Of a DNA stretch of 13,223 bases, positions 6,310 through 13,146 are shown one piece after another. Below the pieces are notes generated by a model. That model was not told the origin of the DNA and searched no databases. It saw nothing but the letters and a program-made list of their open reading frames with translations. The stretch comes from an uncultured Shinella sp. (GTDB lineage Bacteria > Pseudomonadota > Alphaproteobacteria > Rhizobiales > Rhizobiaceae). The stretch is from NCBI GenBank assembly GCA_946481465.1, contig CAMLOC010000029.1, positions 1-13,223 on the forward strand, read 5' to 3'. How positions within the stretch are numbered: the stretch's first letter is position 1; each line of letters begins with the position of its first letter. A program made the position numbers and the translations under genes.

Positions 6310-6680
6310 GCATGAGCGAAGACCCCGATCGTATCGAAGTGCTGCCGGTCCTGCCGTCGCTCGATATCGAGGAGACACAGGATTTCTACACGCGGCTGCT
6401 CGGCTTCAGCGAAGTCGTGTACCGGGCCGACGACTATCTCATCGTCCGCCGCTGCGCCGGCATGGAACTGCATTTCTGGCGGACCGACGATCGGACGCTC
6501 TGCGAGCGCACCTCCGTCTACCTGCGCGGCGGCGGCATCGGTGACCTTCACCGCGAGTTCAGCGAGAAGGGCGTGCCGGCGCTGTCGCCGATGGCGGTAC
6601 GGGCGTGGGACATGGAGGAATTCTACGTCCACGATCCGCACGGCAATCTTTTGCGCTTCGGCCGCATTCCGAAGCGCTGA
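6306..6680 (+). CDS. VOC-family protein (glyoxalase/bleomycin-resistance fold)
   Basis: A 124-residue protein with the paired beta-alpha-beta-beta-beta units of the VOC superfamily. The pattern VLPSLDIEETQDFYTRLLGF (15-34), DDYLIVRR and MELHFW, then FYVHDPHGNLLRFG (106-119), is typical of Ble-like binding proteins rather than metal-dependent glyoxalase I. The start is ambiguous: ATG at 6306 overlaps the hmuQ stop by 4 bases, and ATG at 6312 is better spaced from GAGGGG. It is the last gene of the operon, with only 2 bases between its stop and the convergent DUF423 gene. A binding partner, possibly a heme breakdown product, is speculation from context. Drug resistance should not be assumed. 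Confidence 0.87.
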   Translation: MSMSEDPDRIEVLPVLPSLDIEETQDFYTRLLGFSEVVYRADDYLIVRRCAGMELHFWRTDDRTLCERTSVYLRGGGIGDLHREFSEKGVPALSPMAVRAWDMEEFYVHDPHGNLLRFGRIPKR

Positions 6681-6682
6681 TC

Positions 6683-7048
6683 TCAGCTTTCCCTGCGGGG
6701 CAACAGGGCGCCGAGCGCCACCGCCAGCCAGCCCGCCATCATGGTGATGCCGCCCGTCGGGGCCGACATCGGGAAGAGCCCGTGCCCGACGAAGTGGCGC
6801 AGGACGAGGTCGCCGGCGAAAAGCGCGGTGCCGAGGGCGAGCAGCACGGATGCGAGCGCCGCCGTGCGCAGGCCCGGCCAGGCGGCGTATAGCGCCACCA
6901 GCGCCGGTGCATGGGCAAGGCACATGGCGGAGGCGCCGGCCATCAGGCGCGGATCGCTGCCATGCGAGGCCGCGGCGGCGGTGACGACACCCGTCACCCC
7001 CATCAGGCCGGCGACGAGGAGGCTCGCGGAGCGGAGCGGAAACGGCAT
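6683..7048 (-). CDS. DUF423 family integral membrane protein
   Basis: A 121-residue hydrophobic protein with about four membrane segments (roughly 5-27, 40-58, 63-82 and 97-116). The C-terminal FPMSAPTGGITMMAGWLAVALGALL is the typical DUF423 ending. The function of this widespread inner-membrane family is unknown. The ATG at 7048 follows the hemoglobin stop by 4 bases with AGGA in position, so the two genes form a minus-strand operon. It ends 2 bases from the VOC stop codon. Confidence 0.88.
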   Translation of the reverse strand: MPFPLRSASLLVAGLMGVTGVVTAAAASHGSDPRLMAGASAMCLAHAPALVALYAAWPGLRTAALASVLLALGTALFAGDLVLRHFVGHGLFPMSAPTGGITMMAGWLAVALGALLPRRES

Positions 7049-7052
7049 CGGG

Positions 7053-7469
7053 CTATTCCTGGTTCTGCATGTGGTGGGCGAGCCGCGTGACGGGCTCCAG
7101 GATGACGGCGCGCAGGCCCTCGCTCGGCACGGTCTCTTCCAGCGCGCGGACGAAGCAGAGCAGCCATTCGTCGCGCTCGGCCGGGCCGATCGAGGCCATG
7201 AAATGGCGGCGGCGCAGCATGGGATGGCCACGTTTCTGCGTGTAGAGCGGCGGTCCGCCGAGCCAGCCCGTCAGGTATTCGTAGAGCTTTTCCTCGCTGC
7301 CGGAGAGATCCGGCGGGTGCACCGCGCGGCAGCGCGCAGCTTCCGGCAAGGTATCCATCAGCACGTAGAAGCGATGCGTCAGCGCCCTGACGGCGGCATC
7401 GCCGCCGATCGCCTCGTAGAGGGTGACCGTCTCGCTCTGGCGGTCGCTGTCGTCGGTCGTGTCCGTCAT
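7053..7469 (-). CDS. Group II truncated hemoglobin
   Basis: A 138-residue two-over-two globin with a short polar N-terminal extension. TLYEAIGGDAAVRALTHRFY (16-35) is helices A/B with TyrB10 at 35. KLYEYLTGWLGGPPLY (61-76) and the GHP motif at 81-83 are typical of trHbII. His89 in RRRHFMASI is the proximal F8 ligand and Trp102 (DEWLLC) the TrpG8 of group II. Such proteins bind O2, NO or sulfide and are linked to redox or nitrosative defence. GGGAAAGG lies just before the ATG. It is divergent from the tetR-type gene and heads a two-gene unit with the DUF423 protein. No clear iron box was seen in front of it. Confidence 0.92.
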   Translation of the reverse strand: MTDTTDDSDRQSETVTLYEAIGGDAAVRALTHRFYVLMDTLPEAARCRAVHPPDLSGSEEKLYEYLTGWLGGPPLYTQKRGHPMLRRRHFMASIGPAERDEWLLCFVRALEETVPSEGLRAVILEPVTRLAHHMQNQE

Positions 7470-7571
7470 CGGCCTTTCCCGTTTCCCCGGTCTTAACGCC
7501 CGCGTCCGCGGCGCGCAATGGCGGCCGTGCGCCTGCGACGAAGGGCGTCGCCCGCCGTAAACCCGGTCTGC

Positions 7572-7600
7572 TTGACAAGAAACCGTCCGGACGGTATCTT
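7572..7600 (+). promoter_or_regulatory. Promoter of the tetR-SMR operon (leaderless)
   Basis: TTGACA (7572-7577), a 17-base spacer and TATCTT (7595-7600) form a strong sigma-70 promoter. The expected transcription start, 6-7 bases after the -10 box, coincides with the ATG at 7607. The mRNA is therefore probably leaderless, in line with the absence of a ribosome-binding site (TTTTAAGC precedes the ATG). Confidence 0.75.
7582..7595. promoter_or_regulatory. TetR-type operator inside the promoter spacer
   Basis: ACCGTCCGGACGGT is a perfect 14-base palindrome. Beyond one mismatched pair, the symmetry continues by GA/TC to 20 bases. It fills the spacer between -35 and -10 and touches the -10 box. 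Autorepression by the TetR protein encoded immediately downstream is the natural reading; effector-released repression is inferred from the family. Confidence 0.72.
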
Positions 7601-7606
7601 TTAAGC

Positions 7607-8167
7607 ATGAGCAAGGCGCACCACCGCAAGAAACATCCGGAAGCCGTCCGCCAGCAATTGCTGGAGGTCGCGGCGAAACTGTCGCTGGAGAAGGGGCCGG
7701 CGAGCGTGACGCTCGACGCGGTCTCGCAGGCGGCGGGCGTCAGCAAGGGGGGATTGCTCCACCATTTCCCCAACAAGCTGGCGCTGCTCGACGGCCTCTT
7801 CACCGACCTGACGGACAAGCTCGACCGGACGATCGCCGACAGGATGCGCGAGGATCCCGAGCCGAAGGGCCGCTTCACCCGCGCCTATGTCTCGGTCTTC
7901 TTCCTGCCGGAGGGGATTGCCGACGGCGAGAAGTGGAAGGTGCTGACCGTCGCCCTCATCTCCGAGCCGCACCTGCGCGAGCGCTGGCGACAATGGGTGG
8001 AGCGATATCTTGCGGAGAATGTCGGCACGGATTCCGCGCTCGACGCCATGCTGGTGCGCTATGCCGTCGACGGCCTGTGGCTTGCCGATCTGCTCGGCGC
8101 GCCGACCATGGATGCGCAAAGCCGCGCCGCCATGCTGGACCGGCTGCTGGCGCTGACGCGCATCTGA
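7607..8167 (+). CDS. TetR/AcrR family transcriptional repressor
   Basis: A 186-residue regulator. The N-terminal TetR helix-turn-helix is clear (about 15-60: [32 protein letters not shown]). The C-terminal ligand-binding helical domain (about 70-186) is divergent, as usual, and gives no hint of the effector. The ATG at 7607 lies at the predicted transcription start. The gene is followed 41 bases later by an SMR efflux pump in the same direction, so it probably represses its own operon through the palindrome at 7582-7595 and is released by a toxic cation or other pump substrate. The gap to the pump gene contains a 14-base GC palindrome (8183-8196) of unknown meaning. Confidence 0.93.
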   Translation: MSKAHHRKKHPEAVRQQLLEVAAKLSLEKGPASVTLDAVSQAAGVSKGGLLHHFPNKLALLDGLFTDLTDKLDRTIADRMREDPEPKGRFTRAYVSVFFLPEGIADGEKWKVLTVALISEPHLRERWRQWVERYLAENVGTDSALDAMLVRYAVDGLWLADLLGAPTMDAQSRAAMLDRLLALTRI

Positions 8168-8208
8168 TCCCCGATATCCTTTGCGCCCGCGGGCGCCAGA
8201 GAAACGCC

Positions 8209-8550
8209 ATGAACCTTTCCGCCGTCTACGCCGTCCTCGTCGTCGCCATCGTCTTCGAAGTGCTGGGCACCTCGGCCATGCAGGCCGCGCAGCATTTCAC
8301 GCGTCTCGTGCCGACCGCCATGATGGTGGTCTGCTACGCCATCGCCTTCTTCTTCCTGTCGTGGAGCCTGCGCTTCGTGCCCGTCGGCATCGCCTATGCC
8401 ATCTGGAGCGGGCTCGGCATCGTGCTGATCTCGGCGGTCGGCTATTTCGTCTTCGGCCAGAAGCTCGATTTCGCCGCCATTGTCGGCCTCGGTCTCATCA
8501 TTGCCGGCGTGCTTGTGTTGAACCTTTTCTCCAAATCGACATTCCACTGA
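8209..8550 (+). CDS. SMR family multidrug efflux transporter (EmrE/QacE-like)
   Basis: A 113-residue, four-helix inner-membrane protein of the small multidrug resistance family. The membrane-embedded acidic residue is present as Glu17 ([10 protein letters not shown]), equivalent to EmrE Glu14, which couples proton antiport to export of cationic compounds. The signature [28 protein letters not shown] and the final [16 protein letters not shown] match the EmrE/Qac branch more than the guanidinium (Gdx/SugE) branch. It probably works as an antiparallel homodimer. The ribosome site is weak (AGAGAAA). It is the second gene of the TetR-controlled operon. Substrates cannot be read from the sequence. 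Confidence 0.92.
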   Translation: MNLSAVYAVLVVAIVFEVLGTSAMQAAQHFTRLVPTAMMVVCYAIAFFFLSWSLRFVPVGIAYAIWSGLGIVLISAVGYFVFGQKLDFAAIVGLGLIIAGVLVLNLFSKSTFH

Positions 8551-8579
8551 AAGGCGACCGGAATCGTGAAGGCCCCCGC

Positions 8580-8608
8580 TTGCCAAGAATCGGGTCTGTC
8601 TCTATCGA
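8580..8608 (+). promoter_or_regulatory. Candidate thuA promoter
   Basis: TTGCCA (8580-8585) and TATCGA (8603-8608) are spaced by 17 bases. The predicted start near 8615 falls at the edge of the LacI-type operator, a typical repressor placement. The -10 match is modest. Confidence 0.4.
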
Positions 8609-8615
8609 TTCCGTC

Positions 8616-8637
8616 GAATTGAAAGCGGTTTCAATTC
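8616..8637. promoter_or_regulatory. LacI-type operator upstream of thuA
   Basis: Two perfect 9-base arms, GAATTGAAA (8616-8624) and TTTCAATTC (8629-8637), flank GCGG with the central CG typical of LacI-family sites. It sits 20 bases before the thuA ATG and just after the candidate -10 box. The likely ligand is the LacI-family protein encoded convergently at 10497-11513. Confidence 0.78.
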
Positions 8638-8657
8638 CGGCTTCAGAGGAACGGCAC

Positions 8658-9443
8658 ATGGCGATACGCACCATCGTATGGGGTGAGAACATCCACGAGC
8701 AGACGAACGAGATCGTGCGCTCGATCTATCCGGACGGCATGCACACGACAATTGCCGACGCGCTGAACCGCGACCCGGACATCCGCGCCACCACCGCGAC
8801 ACTGCAGGAGCCCGAGCACGGCCTTGCCGAGGCGCGACTTGCCGAGACGGACGTGCTCGTCTGGTGGGGCCACAAGGACCACGGCGCGGTCAGCGACGCG
8901 GTGGTCGAGCGCGTGGCGCGGCGTGTCTGGGAGGGCATGGGCCTGCTGGTGCTCCATTCCGGTCATTTCTCGAAGATCTTCAAGCGGCTGATGGGCACGC
9001 CCTGCGCCCTGAAATGGCGCGAGGCCGGCGAGCGCGAGCGGCTTTGGGTCATCAATCCGCGTCATCCGATCGCCGAGGGCCTCGGCGAGAATTTCGTGCT
9101 GGAGAACGAGGAGATGTACGGCGAGCAGTTCTCCGTGCCGGAGCCGCTGGAGACGGTGTTCATCTCCTGGTTCGCGGGCGGCGAGGTCTTCCGCTCCGGC
9201 ATGACCTGGCGCCGCGGCGCCGGCAACATCTTCTATTTCCGCCCGGGCCACGAGACCTATCCGACCTACCACGACGCCACCGTGCAGAAAGTGCTCGCCA
9301 ACGGCGTGAAATGGGCCTTCAACCCGCAGGGCAGCTACACGGCGATTCATGACGCGCCAAACGTGCCCGTCGAAAAGGCACTGGAGCCGATCGTCGAGCG
9401 CGGCCCGAAACTGCATGAAGCCGGCGAAGCCGGATATCGCTGA
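8658..9443 (+). CDS. thuA: ThuA-type trehalose utilization protein
   Basis: A 261-residue cytoplasmic protein of the ThuA family (class I glutamine-amidotransferase-like fold). It opens with a beta strand and the motif [14 protein letters not shown] start ([14 protein letters not shown], 5-18). [14 protein letters not shown] and [19 protein letters not shown] follow, then the conserved ENEEMYGE, and [22 protein letters not shown] near the end. GAGGA lies 7 bases before the ATG. In Sinorhizobium, ThuA and ThuB together act on trehalose and related disaccharides, producing 3-keto sugars. Here thuB follows after 7 bases, but no thuEFGK transporter is in the window. The true substrate may differ from trehalose. 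Control by the upstream LacI operator is likely. Confidence 0.9.
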   Translation: MAIRTIVWGENIHEQTNEIVRSIYPDGMHTTIADALNRDPDIRATTATLQEPEHGLAEARLAETDVLVWWGHKDHGAVSDAVVERVARRVWEGMGLLVLHSGHFSKIFKRLMGTPCALKWREAGERERLWVINPRHPIAEGLGENFVLENEEMYGEQFSVPEPLETVFISWFAGGEVFRSGMTWRRGAGNIFYFRPGHETYPTYHDATVQKVLANGVKWAFNPQGSYTAIHDAPNVPVEKALEPIVERGPKLHEAGEAGYR

Positions 9444-9450
9444 GGGTACG

Positions 9451-10494
9451 ATGCGCCTGCTCGTTCTTGGAACCGGTGGCATGGCCAATTCCCATGCCCA
9501 GCACTTTGCCGCGATCGACGGCGTCGACCTGGTCGGCGCGGTCGATGTGGACCCTTCGCGCGCCAAGGCCTTTGCCGATACGCATGGCATTCCCAATGTC
9601 TTCACCTCGCTGGAGGACGCCATTGCCTGGAACGGCTTCGACGCCGCCACCAATGTGACGCCCGATCGCGCGCATCACCCGACCACCCTGGCGCTGCTGG
9701 CGGCCGGCAAGCATGTCATGTGCGAGAAGCCGCTGGCGGAGAACTATGCCAAGGCGGACGAGATGGCGCGTGCCGCCGAGGCCTCCGGCCTCGCCACCAT
9801 GGTCAATCTCACCTATCGCAATGTCGCGCCCCTGCAGAAGGCGCGGGCGATGGTGCTGGCCGGCGAACTCGGCCATGTCCGCCATGTCGAGGCCTCCTAC
9901 CTGCAAAGCTGGCTCGTCTCGAAGGCCTGGGGCAACTGGGCGACGGAAAGCCAGTGGCTCTGGCGGCTTTCCACCCGGCACGGCTCGAACGGCGTGCTCG
10001 GCGATGTCGGCATCCACATCCTCGATTTCGCCAGCTACGGCGCGGCGAGCGAGGTGGAGCACGTCTTCGCGCGGCTGCGTGCCTTCGACAAGGCGCCGGA
10101 CAACCGTATCGGCGAATACGATCTCGATGCGAACGACAGCTTCACCATGACGGTCGATTTTGCCAATGGCGCGCTCGGCGTCATCCATGCGAGCCGCTGG
10201 GCAACCGGCCATCTCAACGAATTGCGCCTGCGCATGCATGGCGACCGCGGTGCGCTGGAGGTCATCCACACGCCCGAGGGTTCCCGCCTGCGCGGTTGCC
10301 TCGGCGAGGATGTCGAGCAGGCCGTCTGGCGTGAGCTCGATGCCGGCACGGTGCCGACCAACTATGCGCGTTTCGCCGCCGCCGTGGCGCGGGGCGAGCA
10401 GGTCGAGCCCGGCTTCCGCCACGCGGCCGAATTGCAGAAGGTCCTCGATCTTGCGATGGAGACCGAAAAGGAGCGCCGCGAGCTGAAGGTCTGA
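9451..10494 (+). CDS. thuB: Gfo/Idh/MocA family sugar oxidoreductase, ThuB-like
   Basis: A 347-residue NAD(P)-dependent dehydrogenase. The N-terminal Rossmann fold starts with LLVLGTGGMANSHA (3-16). CEKPLAEN (91-98) carries the family's Glu-Lys-Pro motif, whose lysine is catalytic. SNGVLGDVGIHILDF (179-193) gives the conserved Asp185 and His189 of the C-terminal substrate domain. Together with ThuA it most likely oxidises a sugar hydroxyl to a keto sugar, by analogy with Sinorhizobium ThuAB. The 7-base gap to thuA shows an operon. It ends 2 bases before the stop codon of the convergent LacI-family gene, with no obvious terminator between. Confidence 0.9.
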   Translation: MRLLVLGTGGMANSHAQHFAAIDGVDLVGAVDVDPSRAKAFADTHGIPNVFTSLEDAIAWNGFDAATNVTPDRAHHPTTLALLAAGKHVMCEKPLAENYAKADEMARAAEASGLATMVNLTYRNVAPLQKARAMVLAGELGHVRHVEASYLQSWLVSKAWGNWATESQWLWRLSTRHGSNGVLGDVGIHILDFASYGAASEVEHVFARLRAFDKAPDNRIGEYDLDANDSFTMTVDFANGALGVIHASRWATGHLNELRLRMHGDRGALEVIHTPEGSRLRGCLGEDVEQAVWRELDAGTVPTNYARFAAAVARGEQVEPGFRHAAELQKVLDLAMETEKERRELKV

Positions 10495-10496
10495 CC

Positions 10497-11513
10497 TCAG
10501 GGCGGGGCAGGGCCGGTCGAGCCGCGAATGCGGAAATCGACGGGCCATATCTCCTGCAGGGCCTCGGGCGCTTCGCCCCGCAGCAGCCGCAGAACCATGT
10601 CGCCGATCCGCGCACCCGCCGCGCGGATCGGCGATTGCGTCGTGGTGACCGGCGGCACGAGGTTGTCCGGGCTGAGATAGGGGAAGACGTCGTCATGCGC
10701 GATGAGCGAGACGTCCTCGCCCACGCCAAGCCCCGCGATGCGGATCGCCCGCATGGCGCCCAGCGCCGACATCATCGAACCGGCGATAACCGCCGTCGGC
10801 GGGGCGGGAAGGGCGAGGAAGGCCTGCATCAGCCGGAAGCCCGTCTCGTCCGTGAATTCGCCATGGCCGACAAGGGCCGGGTCGAGCGCGAGCCCGCGCG
10901 CCTCCAGCGCCGTGCGGTAGCCGCTGGCGCGGTCGAGGGCATAGGTGCCCGCCATGGCGCCGTTGATCAGCGCGATGCGCCGGTGGCCGAGGTCGGCAAG
11001 ATGGCCCGTCGCCGTCTCGATCGCCCCGAAATTGTCGATATCGAGAAAGGCGAAGGGACGTTCCGCGGTGCTCCGCCCATGCACGACGAAGGGCAGCTCC
11101 AGCGCCTGCAGCAGCGCGATGCGGGCATCCGTGCGGGCGGGCGTGTGCACCACCACCGCGTCCACCCGCTTGCTGGCGGCAAGCCGGCGATAGGCGGCGG
11201 CCTCGTCGGCCTCCGTCTCGACGGTCGAGACGAGGATGTCGATGCCGTCCTCCTGCAGCCGGGTGGAGAGCCCGCCCATGAATTCGCTGGAATGCGGCCC
11301 GAAGCGCCCGCCGCCCTGGAAGACGATGCCGATCGCGCCGGCCCGGCCGGTCGCCAGCCGCTGCGCGCTGATGTTCGGCCGGTAGCCGAGTTTCTCCGCC
11401 GCCTCCAGCACGCGCCGCCGCGTCTCGGGCCGCACCTCCGGATAGCCGCTCATCGCCCGGCTGACGGTGGTCTGCGAAAGGCCGATGCGGGCGGCAAATT
11501 CCTTGAGGTTCAT
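10497..11513 (-). CDS. LacI family transcriptional regulator
   Basis: A 338-residue repressor-type protein. Residues 1-21 (MNLKEFAARIGLSQTTVSRA) form the helix-turn-helix. GYRPNISAQRLATGRAGAIGIV (43-64) covers the hinge, followed by a periplasmic-binding-protein-like sugar domain. The start at 11513 is fixed by GGGAGG immediately upstream and by the start of the HTH; upstream in-frame codons are non-homologous. It faces thuAB convergently, and its HTH type fits the 22-base operator before thuA. It therefore probably represses thuAB until a sugar binds. It resembles ThuR in role, but a specific identity is not claimed. No second copy of the operator is obvious before its own gene. Confidence 0.92.
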   Translation of the reverse strand: MNLKEFAARIGLSQTTVSRAMSGYPEVRPETRRRVLEAAEKLGYRPNISAQRLATGRAGAIGIVFQGGGRFGPHSSEFMGGLSTRLQEDGIDILVSTVETEADEAAAYRRLAASKRVDAVVVHTPARTDARIALLQALELPFVVHGRSTAERPFAFLDIDNFGAIETATGHLADLGHRRIALINGAMAGTYALDRASGYRTALEARGLALDPALVGHGEFTDETGFRLMQAFLALPAPPTAVIAGSMMSALGAMRAIRIAGLGVGEDVSLIAHDDVFPYLSPDNLVPPVTTTQSPIRAAGARIGDMVLRLLRGEAPEALQEIWPVDFRIRGSTGPAPP

Positions 11514-11656
11514 CCTGCCTCCCTGGTGCGGCCGGTTCTTTCGGGCGTTTATGAACGTTCCGGCCCAAGGCGGCAAGTTTGGTGCGGGTGGGAAGGGACC
11601 GCGAATGAAAGATGGACCGCTGTGGTTGCAGTGCCGTCTTGAATTCCTGAAATAAC

Positions 11657-11686
11657 ACGCTAAGGTAAAAATATTAACGATAAGGT
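11657..11686 (+). repeat. Direct repeat ACG[C/A]TAAGGT, 20-base period
   Basis: ACGCTAAGGT (11657-11666) and ACGATAAGGT (11677-11686) differ at one base and start exactly 20 bases apart, about two helical turns. They lie in the AT-rich part of the intergenic region, about 140-165 bases before the glycosyltransferase gene. Tandem sites on one DNA face suit an activator dimer; the regulator is unknown. Confidence 0.5.
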
Positions 11687-11787
11687 TGTGTTTGTCTCAT
11701 TGGTCGCGCGTCGGGAATGAGGTTTCTGGCGTGGAATTCGGCCAATGAGCCGGCTTCAGTGCGCTTTCGCTTCCGGGCCGGGACCGC

Positions 11788-11801
11788 CCGGATGCATCCG
11801 G
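11788..11801. promoter_or_regulatory. 14-base palindrome before the glycosyltransferase gene
   Basis: CCGGATGCATCCGG is perfectly self-complementary and ends 21 bases before the ATG. Its position would suit a repressor or a 5' leader structure, but no partner is known and a chance palindrome in GC-rich DNA is possible. Confidence 0.3.
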
Positions 11802-11822
11802 CACCATTTTCGGGGGAATGTC

Positions 11823-12989
11823 ATGCAGGCGGGCTCGGATATGCCGGCTGCAACGGGTTCGTCTGCGCGATCGAACCTGCAGCCTCAAGATCGCGTCGCG
11901 GCGGCGCGCGGCTGGCTGTGGCGGACGCGGCAGGCCCGGATCAGGAAGCACGCCGGCGCGCCGCTCGTCTATTCAAGGGCGCAGGAGGGCCGGCGGCCGT
12001 GTTACCTGCGCGTCCTGGAGCGCCTGTTCGGCGCACGCCGGGCCGGCCTTCGCGAATTGCTCCTTTCCCCCGCGCCCGTCCTGTTCCTGATGGTGGAGGA
12101 GGCCTTCCTGGCCTATGTCGTTCTCGGCCTGCTGCGGGCACTCGCCGGGCGGCGGACGGTGGGGCTGTTGCTGCGGCCGATGTCGCTGTCGGTCTCGCCC
12201 CGCCACTCCTGCCGGTTGAAGCGCGCGGTGCTCGGCCGGCTGAAGCGCTTTCGCGCCATCCATACCCTGACCATCCTCCCTTTCAGCGTGTTCCCCGCCT
12301 TCTCGGCGATCGCGAAGGACTGGATCTACGATTTCCAGCTCTGGGACCTGACGGACGAGGAGCGGGAGGCGGTGGAACTGCTGCGCAGCGAGCGGCGTCC
12401 GGGCGGACATCTGGTGCTGACGGCGGTCGGCACGCAGAACCGTCGCAAGGGTTTCGACCTCTTCACCGACAGCTATGTGCGCATCGCGGCCCTCAGGGCC
12501 CGCTTCCAGTTCATTTCCTGTGGCAGGGTGGAGCCGATGGTCGAGGCCTATGCGGCCGCCTTCCGCGAGGCGGGCGGGGTTGTGGTGGACCGCTGCGTCT
12601 CGGAGGCGGAACTGCTCGGGGTCTATGCCGCGAGCGATGCGGTCTGGTGTTTCTACCCGCCGTGCGGCGATCACGCCTCGGGGGTTCTCGGCCGGGCGGC
12701 GCAGCTCGGCATTCCGGCCGTCGTGCGCTACGGTTCCGTCGCCCATCGCCTGTGCATCGTCGAGAACATCCCGCATGTGCCGACGACCGTCGACGGGCTC
12801 GCCGAACGGCTTTCCGGCCCGCTGCCGGCGAGGGACGAAGCCTGCGGGCGTCGCGCCGCCGCCCGTTTCGCCCGGCAGAGCGAGGCAACGCTGCGCGCCG
12901 CCCTCGGCCTTGCAAGCCCGAACCCGCCAGCCCCGCCCCGAGACGCGCCGCACGGCCACGTCGCCAGCAAGGCTCCGTCGCCATGGTGA
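11823..12989 (+). CDS. Putative GT-B glycosyltransferase (GT4-like)
   Basis: A 388-residue protein with features of a GT-B glycosyltransferase C-terminal domain: TAVGTQNRRKGFDLF (about 199-213), resembling the GxxxxxKGxDxL donor-side motif, FISCGRVEP, then VSEAELLGVYAASDAVWCFYPP (about 258-279) and HASGVLGRAAQLGIPAVVRY (about 284-303). The N-terminal half is more divergent and includes a hydrophobic helix (about 85-110) that might contact the membrane. The start at 11823 follows GGGGGA by 6 bases; an upstream in-frame ATG at 11745 would add 26 unlikely residues. The C-terminus is Pro/Ala-rich. No other polysaccharide gene is nearby, so acceptor and product are unknown. The specific family is tentative. 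Confidence 0.68.
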   Translation: MQAGSDMPAATGSSARSNLQPQDRVAAARGWLWRTRQARIRKHAGAPLVYSRAQEGRRPCYLRVLERLFGARRAGLRELLLSPAPVLFLMVEEAFLAYVVLGLLRALAGRRTVGLLLRPMSLSVSPRHSCRLKRAVLGRLKRFRAIHTLTILPFSVFPAFSAIAKDWIYDFQLWDLTDEEREAVELLRSERRPGGHLVLTAVGTQNRRKGFDLFTDSYVRIAALRARFQFISCGRVEPMVEAYAAAFREAGGVVVDRCVSEAELLGVYAASDAVWCFYPPCGDHASGVLGRAAQLGIPAVVRYGSVAHRLCIVENIPHVPTTVDGLAERLSGPLPARDEACGRRAAARFARQSEATLRAALGLASPNPPAPPRDAPHGHVASKAPSPW

Positions 12990-13146
12990 CCGCTTGCGCG
13001 CCGGGCTGCCGGGCACCGTATCCTGGACGAAGCGCAGACCTTGCCGAAAGCCCTGTCGATGCCGATCATGCGGGCGAGAGGCAACCGCGACGACAGTATC
13101 GTCACGGTGTTTGTAACCCATGTGTCCAGAACGGATCGTTCGGAAA

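Larger units (their letters stand above)
11514..11822. other. 309-base intergenic region with promoters for divergent genes
   Basis: No gene is supported here. It holds the ribosome site of the lacI-type gene (11514-11530 side), an AT-rich island around 11640-11700 that is the best place for promoters, a 10-base direct repeat and a 14-base palindrome near the glycosyltransferase start. No clear -35/-10 pair was identified for either gene. Confidence 0.6.

Noticed and set aside
6306..6680. Bleomycin resistance gene
   Set aside because: The fold resembles Ble, but VOC proteins have many roles; the heme operon context gives no support for drug resistance.
13081..13141. Possible terminator for the tRNA or the glycosyltransferase gene
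   Set aside because: Only 5-base stems (13089-13103 and 13129-13141) without a T tract on either strand; too weak to call.
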